Of a stretch of 64,000 nt of DNA, positions 1-10,114 are shown piece by piece. Each line of letters begins with the position of its first letter. The stretch's first letter is position 1. The notes under the pieces are model-generated. The model made no database searches. It was given only the letters and a program-made list of their open reading frames with translations, and was not told where the DNA came from. The translations under genes and the position numbers were made by a program. Source of the stretch: Acetobacter sicerae (GTDB lineage: Bacteria; Pseudomonadota; Alphaproteobacteria; Acetobacterales; Acetobacteraceae); NCBI RefSeq assembly GCF_011516765.1, contig NZ_JAAABN010000010.1:88190-152189 (forward strand). The letters run 5' to 3'.

Positions 1-1461
1 CGTGAAAAGCCGTTTCTGCAGCAGGCTGTCTTCTCATCCTACCGTTCCGAGACGGACATGCTGCGCTATCTGCGTCGCCTCGCCGACAAGGATCTGGCGC
101 TGGACCGCACGATGATCCCGCTCGGCTCCTGCACGATGAAGCTGAACGCCACGGTCGAGATGACACCGATCACATGGCCCGGCTTCTGTGATCTGCATCC
201 CTTCGCGCCAGCCGACCAGACGGAAGGTTATGCCGAACTGTTCCGTGATCTTCAGTCATGGCTCTGCGCCATCAGTGGATATGATGCGGTCTCTCTACAG
301 CCGAACTCCGGCGCACAGGGCGAATATGCCGGACTGCTGGCCATTCGCGGCTACCATCGCGCACGCGGTCAGGAGCAGCGCGATGTCTGTCTGATCCCGG
401 CCTCCGCTCACGGCACTAATCCGGCGTCCGCCCAGATGGCGGGCATGAAGGTCGTCGTCGTGAAATGCGATGATGAGGGCAACGTCGATATGGACGACCT
501 GAAAACCAAGATCGCGCAGCACGCCGACACGCTGGCGGCGATCATGATCACCTACCCTTCCACGCACGGCGTGTTTGAAGAGTCCGTGCGCGATATCTGC
601 GCGCTGGTGCATGAGGCGGGCGGTCAGGTCTATCTCGACGGCGCGAACATGAACGCGCAGGTCGGCCTGTCGCAGCCGGGCAAATACGGCGCGGATGTCA
701 GCCACTTCAACCTGCACAAAACCTTCTGCATTCCGCATGGCGGCGGTGGTCCGGGCATGGGACCGATCGGTGTGCGTGAGCATCTTGCCCCCTTCCTGCC
801 GGGACGTCCGGAACAGGGCGAGGCCCATGCCGTATCCGCCGCTCCGTTCGGCTCGGCTTCCATCCTGCCGATCTCATGGGCCTATATCCGCCTGATGGGC
901 GATGAAGGACTGGCGCGCGCAACCACTCTCGCCATCCTGAATTCGAACTACATCGTGGCGCGCCTTTCCGACGCCTACCCCATCCTGTATCGCGGCGCGA
1001 ACGGGCGTGTCGCACATGAGTGCATCGTCGATCTGCGTCCGATCAAGGATGCGACGGGCGTGACGGTGGATGACATCGCCAAGCGTCTGGTGGATTTCGG
1101 CTTCCATGCGCCGACAGTGAGTTTTCCGGTTCCCGGCACGTTCATGATCGAACCGACGGAATCTGAAGGCAAACACGAACTGGACCGGTTCTGCGATGCG
1201 ATGCTGACGATCCGTGAGGAAATCCGGCAGATCGAGAACGGAAAGATCGCTGTCGAGGCTTCGGCTTTGCGTCATGCGCCCCATACAGCGCGTGATCTGG
1301 CCGTAACCGAATGGAATCGGCCTTATGAGCGTGCGGAAGGATGCTTCCCTGCTGGCGTCGCTCCTGCAACGAAATACTGGCCACCGGTTGGACGTATCGA
1401 CAACGCTTACGGTGATCGCAATCTGGTCTGCTCCTGCCCGGAACTCTCTGCATATATCTGA
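1..1461 (+). CDS. gcvP: Glycine dehydrogenase (decarboxylating), P-protein, C-terminal part
   Basis: PLP-dependent P-protein of the glycine cleavage system, which decarboxylates glycine and passes the aminomethyl group to the lipoyl H-protein. The frame is open from base 1 and reads into the gene without a start, so the 5' half lies left of the window. The visible part matches the C-terminal half of single-chain Gcv[12 protein letters not shown] near the left edge, [22 protein letters not shown], and the PLP lysine in [16 protein letters not shown]. It ends in the family-typical [11 protein letters not shown]. The segment resembles the single-chain enzyme (about 950 residues) rather than the two-subunit gcvPA/gcvPB form, but the N-terminal half is not visible to prove it. 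An XRE regulator follows 53 bases after the stop. Confidence 0.95.
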   Translation, partial: REKPFLQQAVFSSYRSETDMLRYLRRLADKDLALDRTMIPLGSCTMKLNATVEMTPITWPGFCDLHPFAPADQTEGYAELFRDLQSWLCAISGYDAVSLQPNSGAQGEYAGLLAIRGYHRARGQEQRDVCLIPASAHGTNPASAQMAGMKVVVVKCDDEGNVDMDDLKTKIAQHADTLAAIMITYPSTHGVFEESVRDICALVHEAGGQVYLDGANMNAQVGLSQPGKYGADVSHFNLHKTFCIPHGGGGPGMGPIGVREHLAPFLPGRPEQGEAHAVSAAPFGSASILPISWAYIRLMGDEGLARATTLAILNSNYIVARLSDAYPILYRGANGRVAHECIVDLRPIKDATGVTVDDIAKRLVDFGFHAPTVSFPVPGTFMIEPTESEGKHELDRFCDAMLTIREEIRQIENGKIAVEASALRHAPHTARDLAVTEWNRPYERAEGCFPAGVAPATKYWPPVGRIDNAYGDRNLVCSCPELSAYI

Positions 1462-1514
1462 GTTTTATCTGGTCAGGCGCGTAATTCTGGCGCTTTTTCG
1501 GGATAAGCAAATCA

Positions 1515-1889
1515 ATGACAAAGGCGCCCTCTGCCCTCGGAGCACGTTTGGGCAGTCAGGAAACTTTAGGACAGCGGATCAGAGCATTGCGGCACTATGC
1601 CGGAATGACTCAGGTGGGAGTCGCTGAGGCTTTGGGGCTTTCACGCAGCGCGATCGCTCACTGGGAGACGGACCGGGACGGGCGCGTAAAGGAATATCTC
1701 CCACGCCTTGCTGAACTGTTCCAGGTTCCTGTGGAGGTCTTTCTGACAGGGATGGCCACGCAGGAAGCCGTCGTGCAACTGACGATCGATGAGATTGATC
1801 TGTTGCGGCTCTATCGCAGCCTCGATGTCGGAGAGCGTCTTTCCGTGCAACGCTCCATTACACGGATGCTGGATCGCAAGAAGAAATAA
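1515..1889 (+). CDS. XRE-family HTH transcriptional regulator
   Basis: Protein of 124 residues with one Cro/C1-type helix-turn-helix at about residues 18-75: LGQRIRALRHYAGMTQ, then VAEALGLSRSAIAHWE. This is the classic HTH_3 pattern. The C-terminal 45 residues are charged and probably helical (dimerisation or unknown). A purine-rich GGGATAAG lies about 7 bases before the ATG. It follows gcvP in the same direction with a 53-base gap, so it could be co-transcribed, but nothing shows that it regulates glycine cleavage. The target is unknown. Confidence 0.8.
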   Translation: MTKAPSALGARLGSQETLGQRIRALRHYAGMTQVGVAEALGLSRSAIAHWETDRDGRVKEYLPRLAELFQVPVEVFLTGMATQEAVVQLTIDEIDLLRLYRSLDVGERLSVQRSITRMLDRKKK

Positions 1890-1952
1890 CGACTCCGAAC
1901 AGGGTATGACGGGCAATCAGAACTGGCAGCCCATCAAAATCGGAATCGCTTT

Positions 1953-1969
1953 ACGGGACTTTGCCCCGT
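1953..1969. terminator. Possible bidirectional terminator hairpin
   Basis: Small inverted repeat ACGGG-(ACTTTGC)-CCCGT between the convergent XRE regulator and Rieske oxygenase genes. Short and without a clear T-tract, so weakly supported. Confidence 0.3.
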
Positions 1970-2002
1970 GACCCGACGATTTGCGATGCAAAAAATCCTT
2001 CT

Positions 2003-3052
2003 TCACGCTGTGAAGAAGTGACTCAGCCCCATATCCCGTAGCGCCCGGCGATAGGCAATCGAACTCCGATCCGCCATGACGTGCGCTTCCAGCGTCGGGT
2101 CCAGCGGCAGGTTTTCGGGTTTCTGCGCCTCCACCAGCGCACGATCCTCTTCAAACACCCGCCGATTGAACTCGTAAACGGCCTCGACATCGCCATTCGT
2201 ATCGAAATTACGGCAGATCGGCGCGAACATCCGCGTCATGCGCGCCGACACTGGCGAGGCGGCGTTCATGATAACCAGCCGCTCCTCGTTCGGAAAGTGG
2301 ATTTCCAGAGTGGCCGTGAACGGCACATGCACCCGGAAATGACGCAGCCACTCAAATCCCTCCGGGGCCGTATTTTCTATTTCATGCGGGTAATTGGCGA
2401 CTGAACTGCGATATTCCGCTTCAAACCCATAGGACGTTCTTTTGGGCATGTAGCTCGGCACAACAGGATTTTCAGGATCTGCGAATGTCGCCGTGTGCAC
2501 GAAAGCGAAGTGCGCAACATCGATGAAGCCTTCCACCTGCCGTCCAGCGAACCCTGCAATATCGATCCATGGACAGGTGATCTGCTGATAGGTCGGATCA
2601 TCCCAGTGGGGCATGTCCGCAATCTTCAGTTCACTTCCATCCGGACGCAGGCAGATCCAGATCAGCCCATAGCGCTCAACCGCTGGATAGGTACGCAGAT
2701 TCAGCTTTTTGGGAATAGCGCTGTCCGGGTGAGCCGGAACATGCACACACCGACCCGCCGCGCCGAACTCAAAACCGTGATAGGCGCAGGCCAGCGTATC
2801 GCCCCTGCATTTTCCCATGCTGAGCGGAACGCCGCGATGGGGACAGAGATCGTCCGCGACGACAATGGCGTGTCCGCTGCGATAGAGCACCAGCGGCGCA
2901 TCCAGCAGGGTCACACCAAGAGGCGCGCTGTGTGTCAGTTCGCGTGAGAGAGCCACGGGATGCCAGCAGGCTGCCAGAATAGTCCAGTCAGAGGCATCAA
3001 AGGTGCAGTGTCGTGGCAGACCTGCGGACTGGATGGCGGAGACTGTGTCCAT
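2003..3052 (-). CDS. Rieske [2Fe-2S] aromatic ring-hydroxylating oxygenase, large-subunit type
   Basis: Protein of 349 residues. The N-terminal Rieske domain (about residues 25-125) has the cluster ligands in CPHRGVPLSMGKC followed by CAYHGFEF (C-x-H ... C-x2-H). The C-terminal catalytic domain carries mononuclear-iron ligands in DVAHFAFVHTATF. The size and lack of a fused reductase fit the VanA/dicamba-monooxygenase/choline-monooxygenase-like group, which takes electrons from a separate reductase. No partner reductase or ferredoxin gene adjoins it, and the substrate cannot be told from sequence. It is divergent from the aldehyde dehydrogenase gene across a 458-base gap. Confidence 0.85.
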   Translation of the reverse strand: MDTVSAIQSAGLPRHCTFDASDWTILAACWHPVALSRELTHSAPLGVTLLDAPLVLYRSGHAIVVADDLCPHRGVPLSMGKCRGDTLACAYHGFEFGAAGRCVHVPAHPDSAIPKKLNLRTYPAVERYGLIWICLRPDGSELKIADMPHWDDPTYQQITCPWIDIAGFAGRQVEGFIDVAHFAFVHTATFADPENPVVPSYMPKRTSYGFEAEYRSSVANYPHEIENTAPEGFEWLRHFRVHVPFTATLEIHFPNEERLVIMNAASPVSARMTRMFAPICRNFDTNGDVEAVYEFNRRVFEEDRALVEAQKPENLPLDPTLEAHVMADRSSIAYRRALRDMGLSHFFTA

Positions 3053-3348
3053 GTACGTCGCTCCCGCAAAAGATAACGGAAACAGAATGACACGAGTGGA
3101 AGCGACACGGAATAGTCGTTCTGCCCCATCTCCGGATAGAGGCGCTCGGCTTGTCGGGAACGCGTGAACGGGCGCTCCGGGACACGCTGTTTCTTCCTTC
3201 AGACAGGCGCTTTCTACCGGTCAGGACGATTGAGACTCGTCTTTCGCAAAGAGGGCGACTGATATGACATCACTTCAGAAAATTTTCTGGATCACAGAAA
3301 TATTTCACATATCATATTGATATAAAACAATATTTATTGTCAACATAA

Positions 3349-3363
3349 TGACACTGAGTGTCA
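3349..3363. promoter_or_regulatory. Perfect palindrome upstream of aldehyde dehydrogenase (candidate operator)
   Basis: TGACACT-G-AGTGTCA, a perfect 7+7 palindrome, nested inside a wider inverted repeat AACATAAT (3342-3349) / ATTATGTT (3373-3380). It lies in the AT-rich gap (3053-3510) between the divergent Rieske oxygenase and aldehyde dehydrogenase genes, about 150 bases before the dehydrogenase ATG. It looks like a dimeric-regulator site. The regulator is unknown; the TetR gene at 6518-7171 is the nearest candidate and has not been tested. The rest of this gap shows no gene. Confidence 0.45.
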
Positions 3364-3510
3364 CCAATCACAATTATGTTACCCGTCGGCACGTTGCTGT
3401 GTCACCCTCGTCCATATATCTCGGTATACAGTTATCAAGACCAAAGCAGTCCTGATTACATTTCTGCCGTCGCTTCCCCAGGCAGCACACCAGACATACG
3501 GAGTTTACCC

Positions 3511-5016
3511 ATGTCGGTTAACCAGGAACCCCCTTTCAAATCCCGTTACGGTAATTATATCGGCGGTGAGTGGAAAGCGCCCGTAAAGGGCGAATACATG
3601 AAGAACATTTCACCCGTGGACGGACGCACGCTGTGCGAAGTGCCGCAGTCCACGGCGGAAGATGTCGAACTGGCTCTGGATGCCGCTCACAAGGCGTTCA
3701 AAGGCTGGGCCCGCACCTCCATCACCGATCGCTCCAACGTCCTCCTCAAGGTCGCCGATCGCATGGAGGCCAATCTGGAGCTTCTGGCGCGCGCCGAGAC
3801 CTGGGATAACGGCAAGCCGATCCGTGAAACGATGAACGCCGACATCCCGCTGGCGATCGATCATTTCCGTTACTTCGCCGGATGTATCCGCGCTCAGGAA
3901 GGCGGCATCACCGATATCAATGAAGATACGGTCGCCTATCACTTCCACGAGCCGCTTGGTGTGGTCGGTCAGATCATCCCCTGGAACTTCCCGCTGCTGA
4001 TGGGTTCATGGAAACTGGCTCCGGCTCTGGCCGCAGGCAACTGCGTCGTCATGAAGCCCGCCGAAACGACACCGGCCAGCATGCTGGTGCTGATGGAGCT
4101 CATCGGTGACCTGTTCCCGCCTGGAACGCTGAACATTGTCAACGGTCTGGGCCGTGATGTCGGCGCGGCGCTGTCCAACAGCACCCGTATCGCCAAGATC
4201 GCCTTCACCGGTTCGACACCGACCGGCAAGATGATCGCGCACGCCGCTGCTGAAAACCTGATCCCGGCCACGCTGGAACTGGGTGGCAAGTCACCGAACA
4301 TCTTCTTCGCCGACGTCATGGATCATGACGACGACTATCTCGACAAGGCGCTGGAAGGCTTCACCCTGTTCGCGCTCAATCAGGGTCAGATCTGCTCCTG
4401 CCCGAGCCGTGCGCTGGTTCAGGAATCCATCTACGAGAAGTTCATCGAACGCGTCATCCCGCGCGTGAAGGCCATCAAGCAGGGCAATCCGCTTGATCCC
4501 ACCACGATGATGGGCGCCCAGAACTCGCTGATGCAACAGAACAAGATTCTGGAATACATCGACATCGGACGCGACCAGGACAAGGCGCAGCTTCTGGCTG
4601 GCGGTTCCAAGCCTGATCTGGGCAACGCCTTCAAGGACGGCTTCTACGTTGAGCCGACCGTGTTCCGTGGCGACAGAAACATGCGCATTTTCCGCGAGGA
4701 AATCTTTGGCCCGGTTCTGGCTGTCACGACCTTCAAGGATGAAGCCGAGGCGCTCGCGATCGCCAACGACACCGAGTTCGGTCTGGGTTCAGGCGTCTGG
4801 TCGCGTAACGGAAACATCTGTCACCGCACCGCCAAAGGCCTTGAAGCCGGTCGCGTCTGGGTGAACTGCTATCATGTGTATCCGGCGGGCGCTGCGTTCG
4901 GCGGTTATAAAAAGTCCGGCATCGGACGTGAAACTCACAAGATGGTTCTTGAACATTATCAGCAGACGAAGAACATTCTCACCAGCTACTCCGAGAAGAA
5001 GCTTGGTTTCTTCTGA
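3511..5016 (+). CDS. NAD-dependent aldehyde dehydrogenase, ExaC/AcoD (acetaldehyde) type
   Basis: Cytosolic aldehyde dehydrogenase of 501 residues, probably oxidising acetaldehyde to acetate. Family landmarks are present: cofactor-binding [21 protein letters not shown], the glutamate in LELGGKSPN, and the catalytic cysteine in [11 protein letters not shown]. The double-Cys context and the [21 protein letters not shown] ending fit the ExaC/AcoD branch. The frame is open back to 3358, but ATG 3511 is chosen because CGGAG lies 7 bases upstream and the protein then begins like the family ([21 protein letters not shown]). It is followed by a hairpin and then ndh in the same direction, which would let NADH made here be reoxidised by the next gene product. 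Confidence 0.92.
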   Translation: MSVNQEPPFKSRYGNYIGGEWKAPVKGEYMKNISPVDGRTLCEVPQSTAEDVELALDAAHKAFKGWARTSITDRSNVLLKVADRMEANLELLARAETWDNGKPIRETMNADIPLAIDHFRYFAGCIRAQEGGITDINEDTVAYHFHEPLGVVGQIIPWNFPLLMGSWKLAPALAAGNCVVMKPAETTPASMLVLMELIGDLFPPGTLNIVNGLGRDVGAALSNSTRIAKIAFTGSTPTGKMIAHAAAENLIPATLELGGKSPNIFFADVMDHDDDYLDKALEGFTLFALNQGQICSCPSRALVQESIYEKFIERVIPRVKAIKQGNPLDPTTMMGAQNSLMQQNKILEYIDIGRDQDKAQLLAGGSKPDLGNAFKDGFYVEPTVFRGDRNMRIFREEIFGPVLAVTTFKDEAEALAIANDTEFGLGSGVWSRNGNICHRTAKGLEAGRVWVNCYHVYPAGAAFGGYKKSGIGRETHKMVLEHYQQTKNILTSYSEKKLGFF

Positions 5017-5023
5017 TACAGCA

Positions 5024-5053
5024 GAGGGGAAGCGTGTCTGCGCGCTTTCCCTC
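5024..5053 (+). terminator. Hairpin between aldehyde dehydrogenase and ndh
   Basis: Stem GAGGGGAAGCG / CGCTTTCCCTC with one wobble pair and a short loop, just after the aldehyde dehydrogenase stop. No strong T-tract follows, so it may be an attenuator or an mRNA-stability element rather than a full terminator. Confidence 0.45.
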
Positions 5054-5100
5054 GCCTACACCCTTTATCCGACGTTCCACAGCGAGTACAGGAAAGAGTC

Positions 5101-6384
5101 ATGAGTAAAAAATCCGAAATCCTGATCGTTGGCGGTGGCGTCGCGGGTCTGGCGCTGGCAACCCGTCTGGGCAATTCGCTCGGCAAACAGGGGCAGGCGC
5201 GGATCACCCTGATCGACAAAAGTTTCTCTCACGTCTGGAAGCCGATGCTGCATTGTTTCGCGGCAGGCACGGCCCAGAACGAGAATGACCGCATCAGCTT
5301 CATGGCGCAGGCCAGCGAGCATCATTTCGAATTCTGGCCCGGCGAGGTCATCGGTGTAGACCGCGACAAGCGGGAGGCTGTTCTCGGCCCGCTCCATAGC
5401 TCCGACGGCGCTGTGGTTCTGGAAGGCCGCACCGTCGAATATGACGCGCTGATCCTGTCCATCGGCAGTTGCGCCAATGATTTCGGCACGCCCGGCGTTT
5501 CCGAGCACTGCCTGTTCATCGACAATCTTGTCGAGGCCAACGGCTTCAACGAAAAGTTCCGCATGGAGCTGCTCCGCGCCTATGCAGGCGACGGCGCGCT
5601 CGACATCGCCATCGTCGGCGGCGGCGCCACGGGAACCCAGCTTGCCGCGGAACTGCACAAGGCGCTGGAGCTGGTCGGGCTGCACAGTTTCTCCCAGACA
5701 CCCCCTGCCCTGAACATCACGCTGCTGGAAGCCGGTCCCCGTATCCTGCCAGCCTTCCCGGAAGCTGTTTCCGAGGCCGCCCAGAAGGAACTGGAGCGCA
5801 TCGGCGTGAAAGTCCGCACTTCGGCGATGGTGTCCGGCGCTGATGAAAACGGTTTCAGCCTGAAAGACGGCAGCCACGTGCCAGCCACCCTCCGGGTCTG
5901 GGCTGCCGGTGTGAAGGCTCCGGAAGTGACCAGCGGTTTCGGCGGCCTGTCGCTCAGCCGTTCCGGTCAGATCCTGATCAACCCCAATCTGCAGACCGTC
6001 GACGATCCGGCGATCTTCGCCATGGGCGATTGCAGCTACATCGTGAACGATCCGCTTCCCCCGACCGCGCAGGTCGCCCGTCAGCAGGCGCACCATCTGG
6101 CGCGTCATCTGCCGGCATGGCTGCGTGACAAGCGGGAAATCCCGTCCTGCGTGTTCAACAACAAGGGCGCGATTGTCGCTCTCGGCAATTACAATGGATG
6201 GGGCACGCTACCGGGTGGCACCGTCTTTGGCGGCGGCATTTTCCACGGCCTGTCCGCCCGTCTGGGTCATCTGGCGCTCTACCGTCAGCATCAGATTGAA
6301 CTGTACGGACTTACCCGTGGCCTGATGTCCTGCTTCTCGGACTGGGTGGACTCCCTTGTCCGTCCTTCCGTCAGACTCGACTGA
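5101..6384 (+). CDS. ndh: Type II NADH:quinone oxidoreductase (NDH-2)
   Basis: Single-subunit, non-proton-pumping NADH dehydrogenase of 427 residues with FAD, associated with the inner face of the membrane, passing electrons to ubiquinone. Two dinucleotide folds are visible: the FAD site ILIVGGGVAGLALATRLG at about 7-24, and the NADH site IAIVGGGATGTQLAAEL at about 169-185. The FAD-contacting IFAMGDCS follows near residue 304. The C-terminus (GLTRGLMSCFSDWVDSLVRP) is amphipathic, as in membrane-anchored NDH-2. RBS AGGAAAGAG lies just before the ATG. NDH-2 is typical of the respiratory chains of acetic acid bacteria. Confidence 0.92.
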   Translation: MSKKSEILIVGGGVAGLALATRLGNSLGKQGQARITLIDKSFSHVWKPMLHCFAAGTAQNENDRISFMAQASEHHFEFWPGEVIGVDRDKREAVLGPLHSSDGAVVLEGRTVEYDALILSIGSCANDFGTPGVSEHCLFIDNLVEANGFNEKFRMELLRAYAGDGALDIAIVGGGATGTQLAAELHKALELVGLHSFSQTPPALNITLLEAGPRILPAFPEAVSEAAQKELERIGVKVRTSAMVSGADENGFSLKDGSHVPATLRVWAAGVKAPEVTSGFGGLSLSRSGQILINPNLQTVDDPAIFAMGDCSYIVNDPLPPTAQVARQQAHHLARHLPAWLRDKREIPSCVFNNKGAIVALGNYNGWGTLPGGTVFGGGIFHGLSARLGHLALYRQHQIELYGLTRGLMSCFSDWVDSLVRPSVRLD

Positions 6385-6433
6385 TACGGAACAGGGCCCC
6401 TTCCTGAGAGAGGGTCTTGTATGGGGAGGATTT

Positions 6434-6476
6434 GCGGGGCTCTGCCCCGCTCCCCACAAAGGGACATCGTCCCTTT
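6434..6476. repeat. Double hairpin, REP-like / bidirectional terminator
   Basis: Two adjacent perfect hairpins, GCGGGGC-TCT-GCCCCGC (6434-6450) and AAAGGGA-CATCG-TCCCTTT (6458-6476), lie between the convergent ndh and TetR genes. From memory, GC-rich modules of this look are common between genes in Acetobacteraceae. They probably end transcription from both sides. Confidence 0.6.
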
Positions 6477-6517
6477 GATCCCGGTTTATTAAACCCGTTC
6501 CTGTTTTTCGACGTGCG

Positions 6518-7171
6518 TCAGTCGTCCCTGAAGCAGGCGATCTGCAGGGCGAGCACGCGCCGGATGAGGGTCACCAGCCCGACGCGTCCTTTCACATGGA
6601 TCCATTCATCAACAGCGGTCCGGAAAGCGGCAATGCCCGATCGGGCGGCCACTCTCGCCGCCAGGGCCCTGCCTTCAATGTCCGGAAGGCGTTGTTCCAG
6701 CACGGTCGCCAGACTGTCCTCCCAGCAGGAATATTTATGCAGGCTGACGGACCGCAGGCCGGGGTCCTGCTCAATCAGGCGGACAAAGGCCAGCGCCTCC
6801 TCCCGGGTCTTGGCCATATGAGGAACGACAGCCTCCAGCGCGACCCGGATCACCTCCTGCGGCGACATTTCGGGAGGACAGGCCTGCACCCGTTCACTGA
6901 GAACGTCCGTCATCTGCTGGGTCCAGGCCGTAACCAGATCCGCCTTGGTCGGAAAGTGGCGAAACAGCGTGCGTCGGGAAATACCGGCAGCAGCAGCGAT
7001 TTCGTCAGTTGTCGTTCCCTCGAATCCCTTCTCGGCAAGCAACCGCATCGCAGCCTCGATCAGGGCATCCTGCGTCTGTCGTCTGCGTTCTTCACGACGT
7101 GAAAGGACCGGGGCTTCACCACGGGTTCCGGGAGACAAGACAGAATCAGGCAAAACACGACTTTCAGACAT
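6518..7171 (-). CDS. TetR/AcrR-family transcriptional regulator
   Basis: Protein of 217 residues. The N-terminal TetR DNA-binding domain (about residues 20-70) reads RREERRRQTQDALIEAAMRLL then TTDEIAAAAGISRRTLFRHFPTK, an unmistakable TetR_N helix-turn-helix. The remaining part is an all-helical ligand-binding and dimerisation domain with no recognised ligand. The frame opens at 7213, but the ATG at 7171 gives the more normal start (MSESRVLPDS); either is possible. It converges on ndh. The 250 bases upstream, to the flagellar operon end, hold no gene. Confidence 0.85.
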   Translation of the reverse strand: MSESRVLPDSVLSPGTRGEAPVLSRREERRRQTQDALIEAAMRLLAEKGFEGTTTDEIAAAAGISRRTLFRHFPTKADLVTAWTQQMTDVLSERVQACPPEMSPQEVIRVALEAVVPHMAKTREEALAFVRLIEQDPGLRSVSLHKYSCWEDSLATVLEQRLPDIEGRALAARVAARSGIAAFRTAVDEWIHVKGRVGLVTLIRRVLALQIACFRDD

Positions 7172-7419
7172 AAATCTAAGGTGCTGAATGCACTTCGCAC
7201 TGTGCAGCCACACGGGAAGCGACAGAATAGCGAATAAAATTCATGCCGTCAGTGACGTAAGTGTCTGGCAGCTACTCGATCGCACGAAAACATCGGTGTA
7301 TCGCACCCACGGCAACACGCTGTTTTCTTCTATTCTTTGTGATCTACTCAGGCGTTATTTAGGACAGGCATCTATAAAGAAAAATCTTTATGTCCGGCTG
7401 TTCCTGCAGACCCTGATGA

Positions 7420-10041
7420 TCACTGAAGCTGCGCACGTTTGCGTAATTCATCTTCCGGGGATGTGACGAGAAGCGTGAAGATGCGCTGACGCTCGGTGCT
7501 CATCCGTCGCCCCCCCACCCATTCACGCAGTCGATCCAGAGTACTCCAGTCATTGGCGCGGGCGGCGTCTGTTGCGAGACGGATGGCGAGTTGCTGTTGC
7601 TCGGGAGTCAGAGAGCCCACTTCCGGGAGATTCTTTGTCGCAAGCCGTCCAACCACGAGCACTGCTTCCGGCCAATTACGCTGCTCTTCCAGAATGCGGC
7701 CTTTCAGATCAAGAGAAGCATCGCTTTCATCCTCCGCCAGAAGCTGCAACGCCTGATCACGACTGCCCTCCCGGGCCAGAAGGCCTGCCGTAATCACACG
7801 TCGACGCGATGCCAGCGTCGCGTCCGCTCCCGGATCCTGTGTTTCATCCAGAGCCCGACGCGCCTGCCCCAGACGCTGCGCATCAATATCAGCCTGCGCC
7901 AGTTCGGCACCCAACGCTGCACGTTGCGCATCGTCAGAGGCGAGAGGCAGCGCCCGTTCAAAGGCAATAGCTGCCTTTCCCGGCAACCCAAGCCCCTGCA
8001 GCTTGCGCGCAAGGCCAGCCAGAATCTTTCCCTTGGCAGGACCATCCGGTATCTGATCGATGTGGCTCTCGATCATGGCAACCGCATCAATCAGTTCAAC
8101 AGGTTTCGCCCCACCCGCCTGACCGTCTGACTCCGCAAGATGTTGCAGAATCTGCTCGATCTGAGGCGCAAGAGCAATGCGATCTTCCGGGAACAGACGC
8201 AGATCGTCATCGACCGAGATGAGCGCTCTTGGCCATTCACCGGCCTGCATCAGCGCTGCGATCAGATTGTGCCTGACCTCCTTCTCAACTCCCGCCTGAC
8301 GGGCCGCAAAGAGCAGTTTTTCATATCCGGCGGCAGCTTCCGCCGGACGAATACGACCAGCGGAGCGCTTCGTGTCCAGAACCTGTTCGGCTGCTACAAC
8401 GGCGACTTCCGGTTTCCTGTCGGAAGCAAGGCGCGAGAACATCGTCAGCGCCTTGTCCTGATCGCCCGCTTTCAAAGTCATGAAAGCACGGGCAAGATCA
8501 AAACGTCCCTCAGCGGGTAGCGGTTCGAGCACGGAACGATCTTCATCCGAACCATAGCGTGCAATGAATGTCGCCACTTCCGGCTGAATCTGCTTTTTCA
8601 AAGAATCCGGATAGCTCTGCAGATTTGAGAAACCCTGCGCCATCAGGGTTGCCGCCTTGGCCGGATTTCCTCCACTCCGGGCCATGTAGAGCCCCCGCCA
8701 GAGCACGCCGTCAGAACCCGCCTCCGGATTTGCCAGAGCCGATGCCGCCTCGGCGTTCCCAGTCAGCAGGCTGGAAGCAGCCTGCAGAAATGTCACGTTG
8801 GGCTGAAGAGCCAGTTCCGGATTATCTTCGATTGCCGTTCCGAGAATCGCCTTTGCTTCTCGTGCATCGCCCATCGCGAAGGCGGCTCTGGCTGCTTCCA
8901 ACCGGGCTTCGCCACGGTTTTCAGGAGGCTGCATGGCCGCCTGCGTCCAGCGGCGACGGTAGTCTTCCTTCAGCACTGTGGGATTCAGGGAGCGCAATCC
9001 GAGCCAAGACCAGTCCACCCGATCATCCGCCACAGCACCCTCGGCACTTGACGCCACAGGAATGCCGTCCTTGCCAAGAATATCGAGAAAGGCGCCCCCA
9101 TTTCCTTTGCGCACTTCGATCTGGTCAGATTCGAGGGCGAAAACCAGTCCCTGCACCGAAGGCCAGATTTCGTAACCGAGCTTATGACGACGCAGCAGGG
9201 GACCGGGACATTCCTCCACGGATGTCGCCACAAGCAGACGGGCACCCGATGCAGGATCGGAGAGTTCAATCACACGCCCCGACTGCGGCATGGGATAAAG
9301 AAGACCGCCATCTTTCGTCTGCGGCGTAATCACGGCGTGACGCCTTGCTTCGTTTTCCGCCCTGACAGCCAGAATCCAGCCACCCGGCTGTTTATGCATT
9401 TCCAGTGGAATCAACTGATTGAAATGAAAGGCGACAATCGTTGTGTTGCCTACGGTCTGAACTGTCGCGGCAGAAAACACGCCCGTTCCCTGCAGGGCCG
9501 AGGTATCCATCTGCGTGGCACGGTCAGAAACAATGATAAAATCGTTCCCGCTCCAGAACGCACCGATGCCCGCTCCGTCTCCCATAGGCAGAAAGATCTT
9601 GTTGACGGCGGCAGCCTTGTTTTCTTCCGGCGACGAAGGTGCAGGAGCTTTCGCTGGAGCTACAGAAGGCCCGTTCGTTTTCGCAGGTGCATTGTCTGCC
9701 GGTTTCTGTGGCTCAACATCGGATTGCGTGCTGAAACGCTCTGACCGCCAGCCTTCTGGCAGGTTTCCGGTGGACGCTGATGGCTGCGCCTTCTCGGTGG
9801 CAGAGGGAGCAGGGACAGGGGGAGCCGCAGGTTTTTCCTTCCTGCTCCTGTGTCTGCGAACAGAATGGCGAACAACCGGCTGTTCTGAAACAGCAACAGA
9901 TCCATCTGCTGGCGGAGTGACTGCTTCATTATCATGCGGCACAAGCAGGCGCGCCGCAGTGCTCGACTCTTCTGCATAAGAAGAAACGGGAAAAGTCAGG
10001 CACGTTGCAAGCCATAACGTCAAAGAGAATCTAATCCGCAC
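7420..10041 (-). CDS. Secreted helical-repeat (TPR-like) protein at the end of the flagellar operon
   Basis: Protein of 873 residues with a clear signal peptide (RIRFSLTLWLATCLTFPVSSYA, cleavage about residue 23). A Pro/Ala/Ser-rich low-complexity segment covers about residues 30-140, followed by a globular part of about 200 residues. A long alanine-rich alpha-helical array from about 370 to the end looks like degenerate TPR repeats (AAFAMGDAREAKAILG, GLPGKAAIAFERALPLA). It lies 73 bases downstream of the motE-like gene on the same strand, so it is probably the last gene of the fliL-fliM operon. I do not recognise a named family. A periplasmic or surface role linked to motility is inferred from position only. 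Confidence 0.7.
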   Translation of the reverse strand: MRIRFSLTLWLATCLTFPVSSYAEESSTAARLLVPHDNEAVTPPADGSVAVSEQPVVRHSVRRHRSRKEKPAAPPVPAPSATEKAQPSASTGNLPEGWRSERFSTQSDVEPQKPADNAPAKTNGPSVAPAKAPAPSSPEENKAAAVNKIFLPMGDGAGIGAFWSGNDFIIVSDRATQMDTSALQGTGVFSAATVQTVGNTTIVAFHFNQLIPLEMHKQPGGWILAVRAENEARRHAVITPQTKDGGLLYPMPQSGRVIELSDPASGARLLVATSVEECPGPLLRRHKLGYEIWPSVQGLVFALESDQIEVRKGNGGAFLDILGKDGIPVASSAEGAVADDRVDWSWLGLRSLNPTVLKEDYRRRWTQAAMQPPENRGEARLEAARAAFAMGDAREAKAILGTAIEDNPELALQPNVTFLQAASSLLTGNAEAASALANPEAGSDGVLWRGLYMARSGGNPAKAATLMAQGFSNLQSYPDSLKKQIQPEVATFIARYGSDEDRSVLEPLPAEGRFDLARAFMTLKAGDQDKALTMFSRLASDRKPEVAVVAAEQVLDTKRSAGRIRPAEAAAGYEKLLFAARQAGVEKEVRHNLIAALMQAGEWPRALISVDDDLRLFPEDRIALAPQIEQILQHLAESDGQAGGAKPVELIDAVAMIESHIDQIPDGPAKGKILAGLARKLQGLGLPGKAAIAFERALPLASDDAQRAALGAELAQADIDAQRLGQARRALDETQDPGADATLASRRRVITAGLLAREGSRDQALQLLAEDESDASLDLKGRILEEQRNWPEAVLVVGRLATKNLPEVGSLTPEQQQLAIRLATDAARANDWSTLDRLREWVGGRRMSTERQRIFTLLVTSPEDELRKRAQLQ

Positions 10042-10114
10042 GCCTTATTCCCGCTCCGCCATGCGACTTCCTATAAAACTGAAGTCACGGCATATAATCC
10101 AGTTTTCAAACGAT

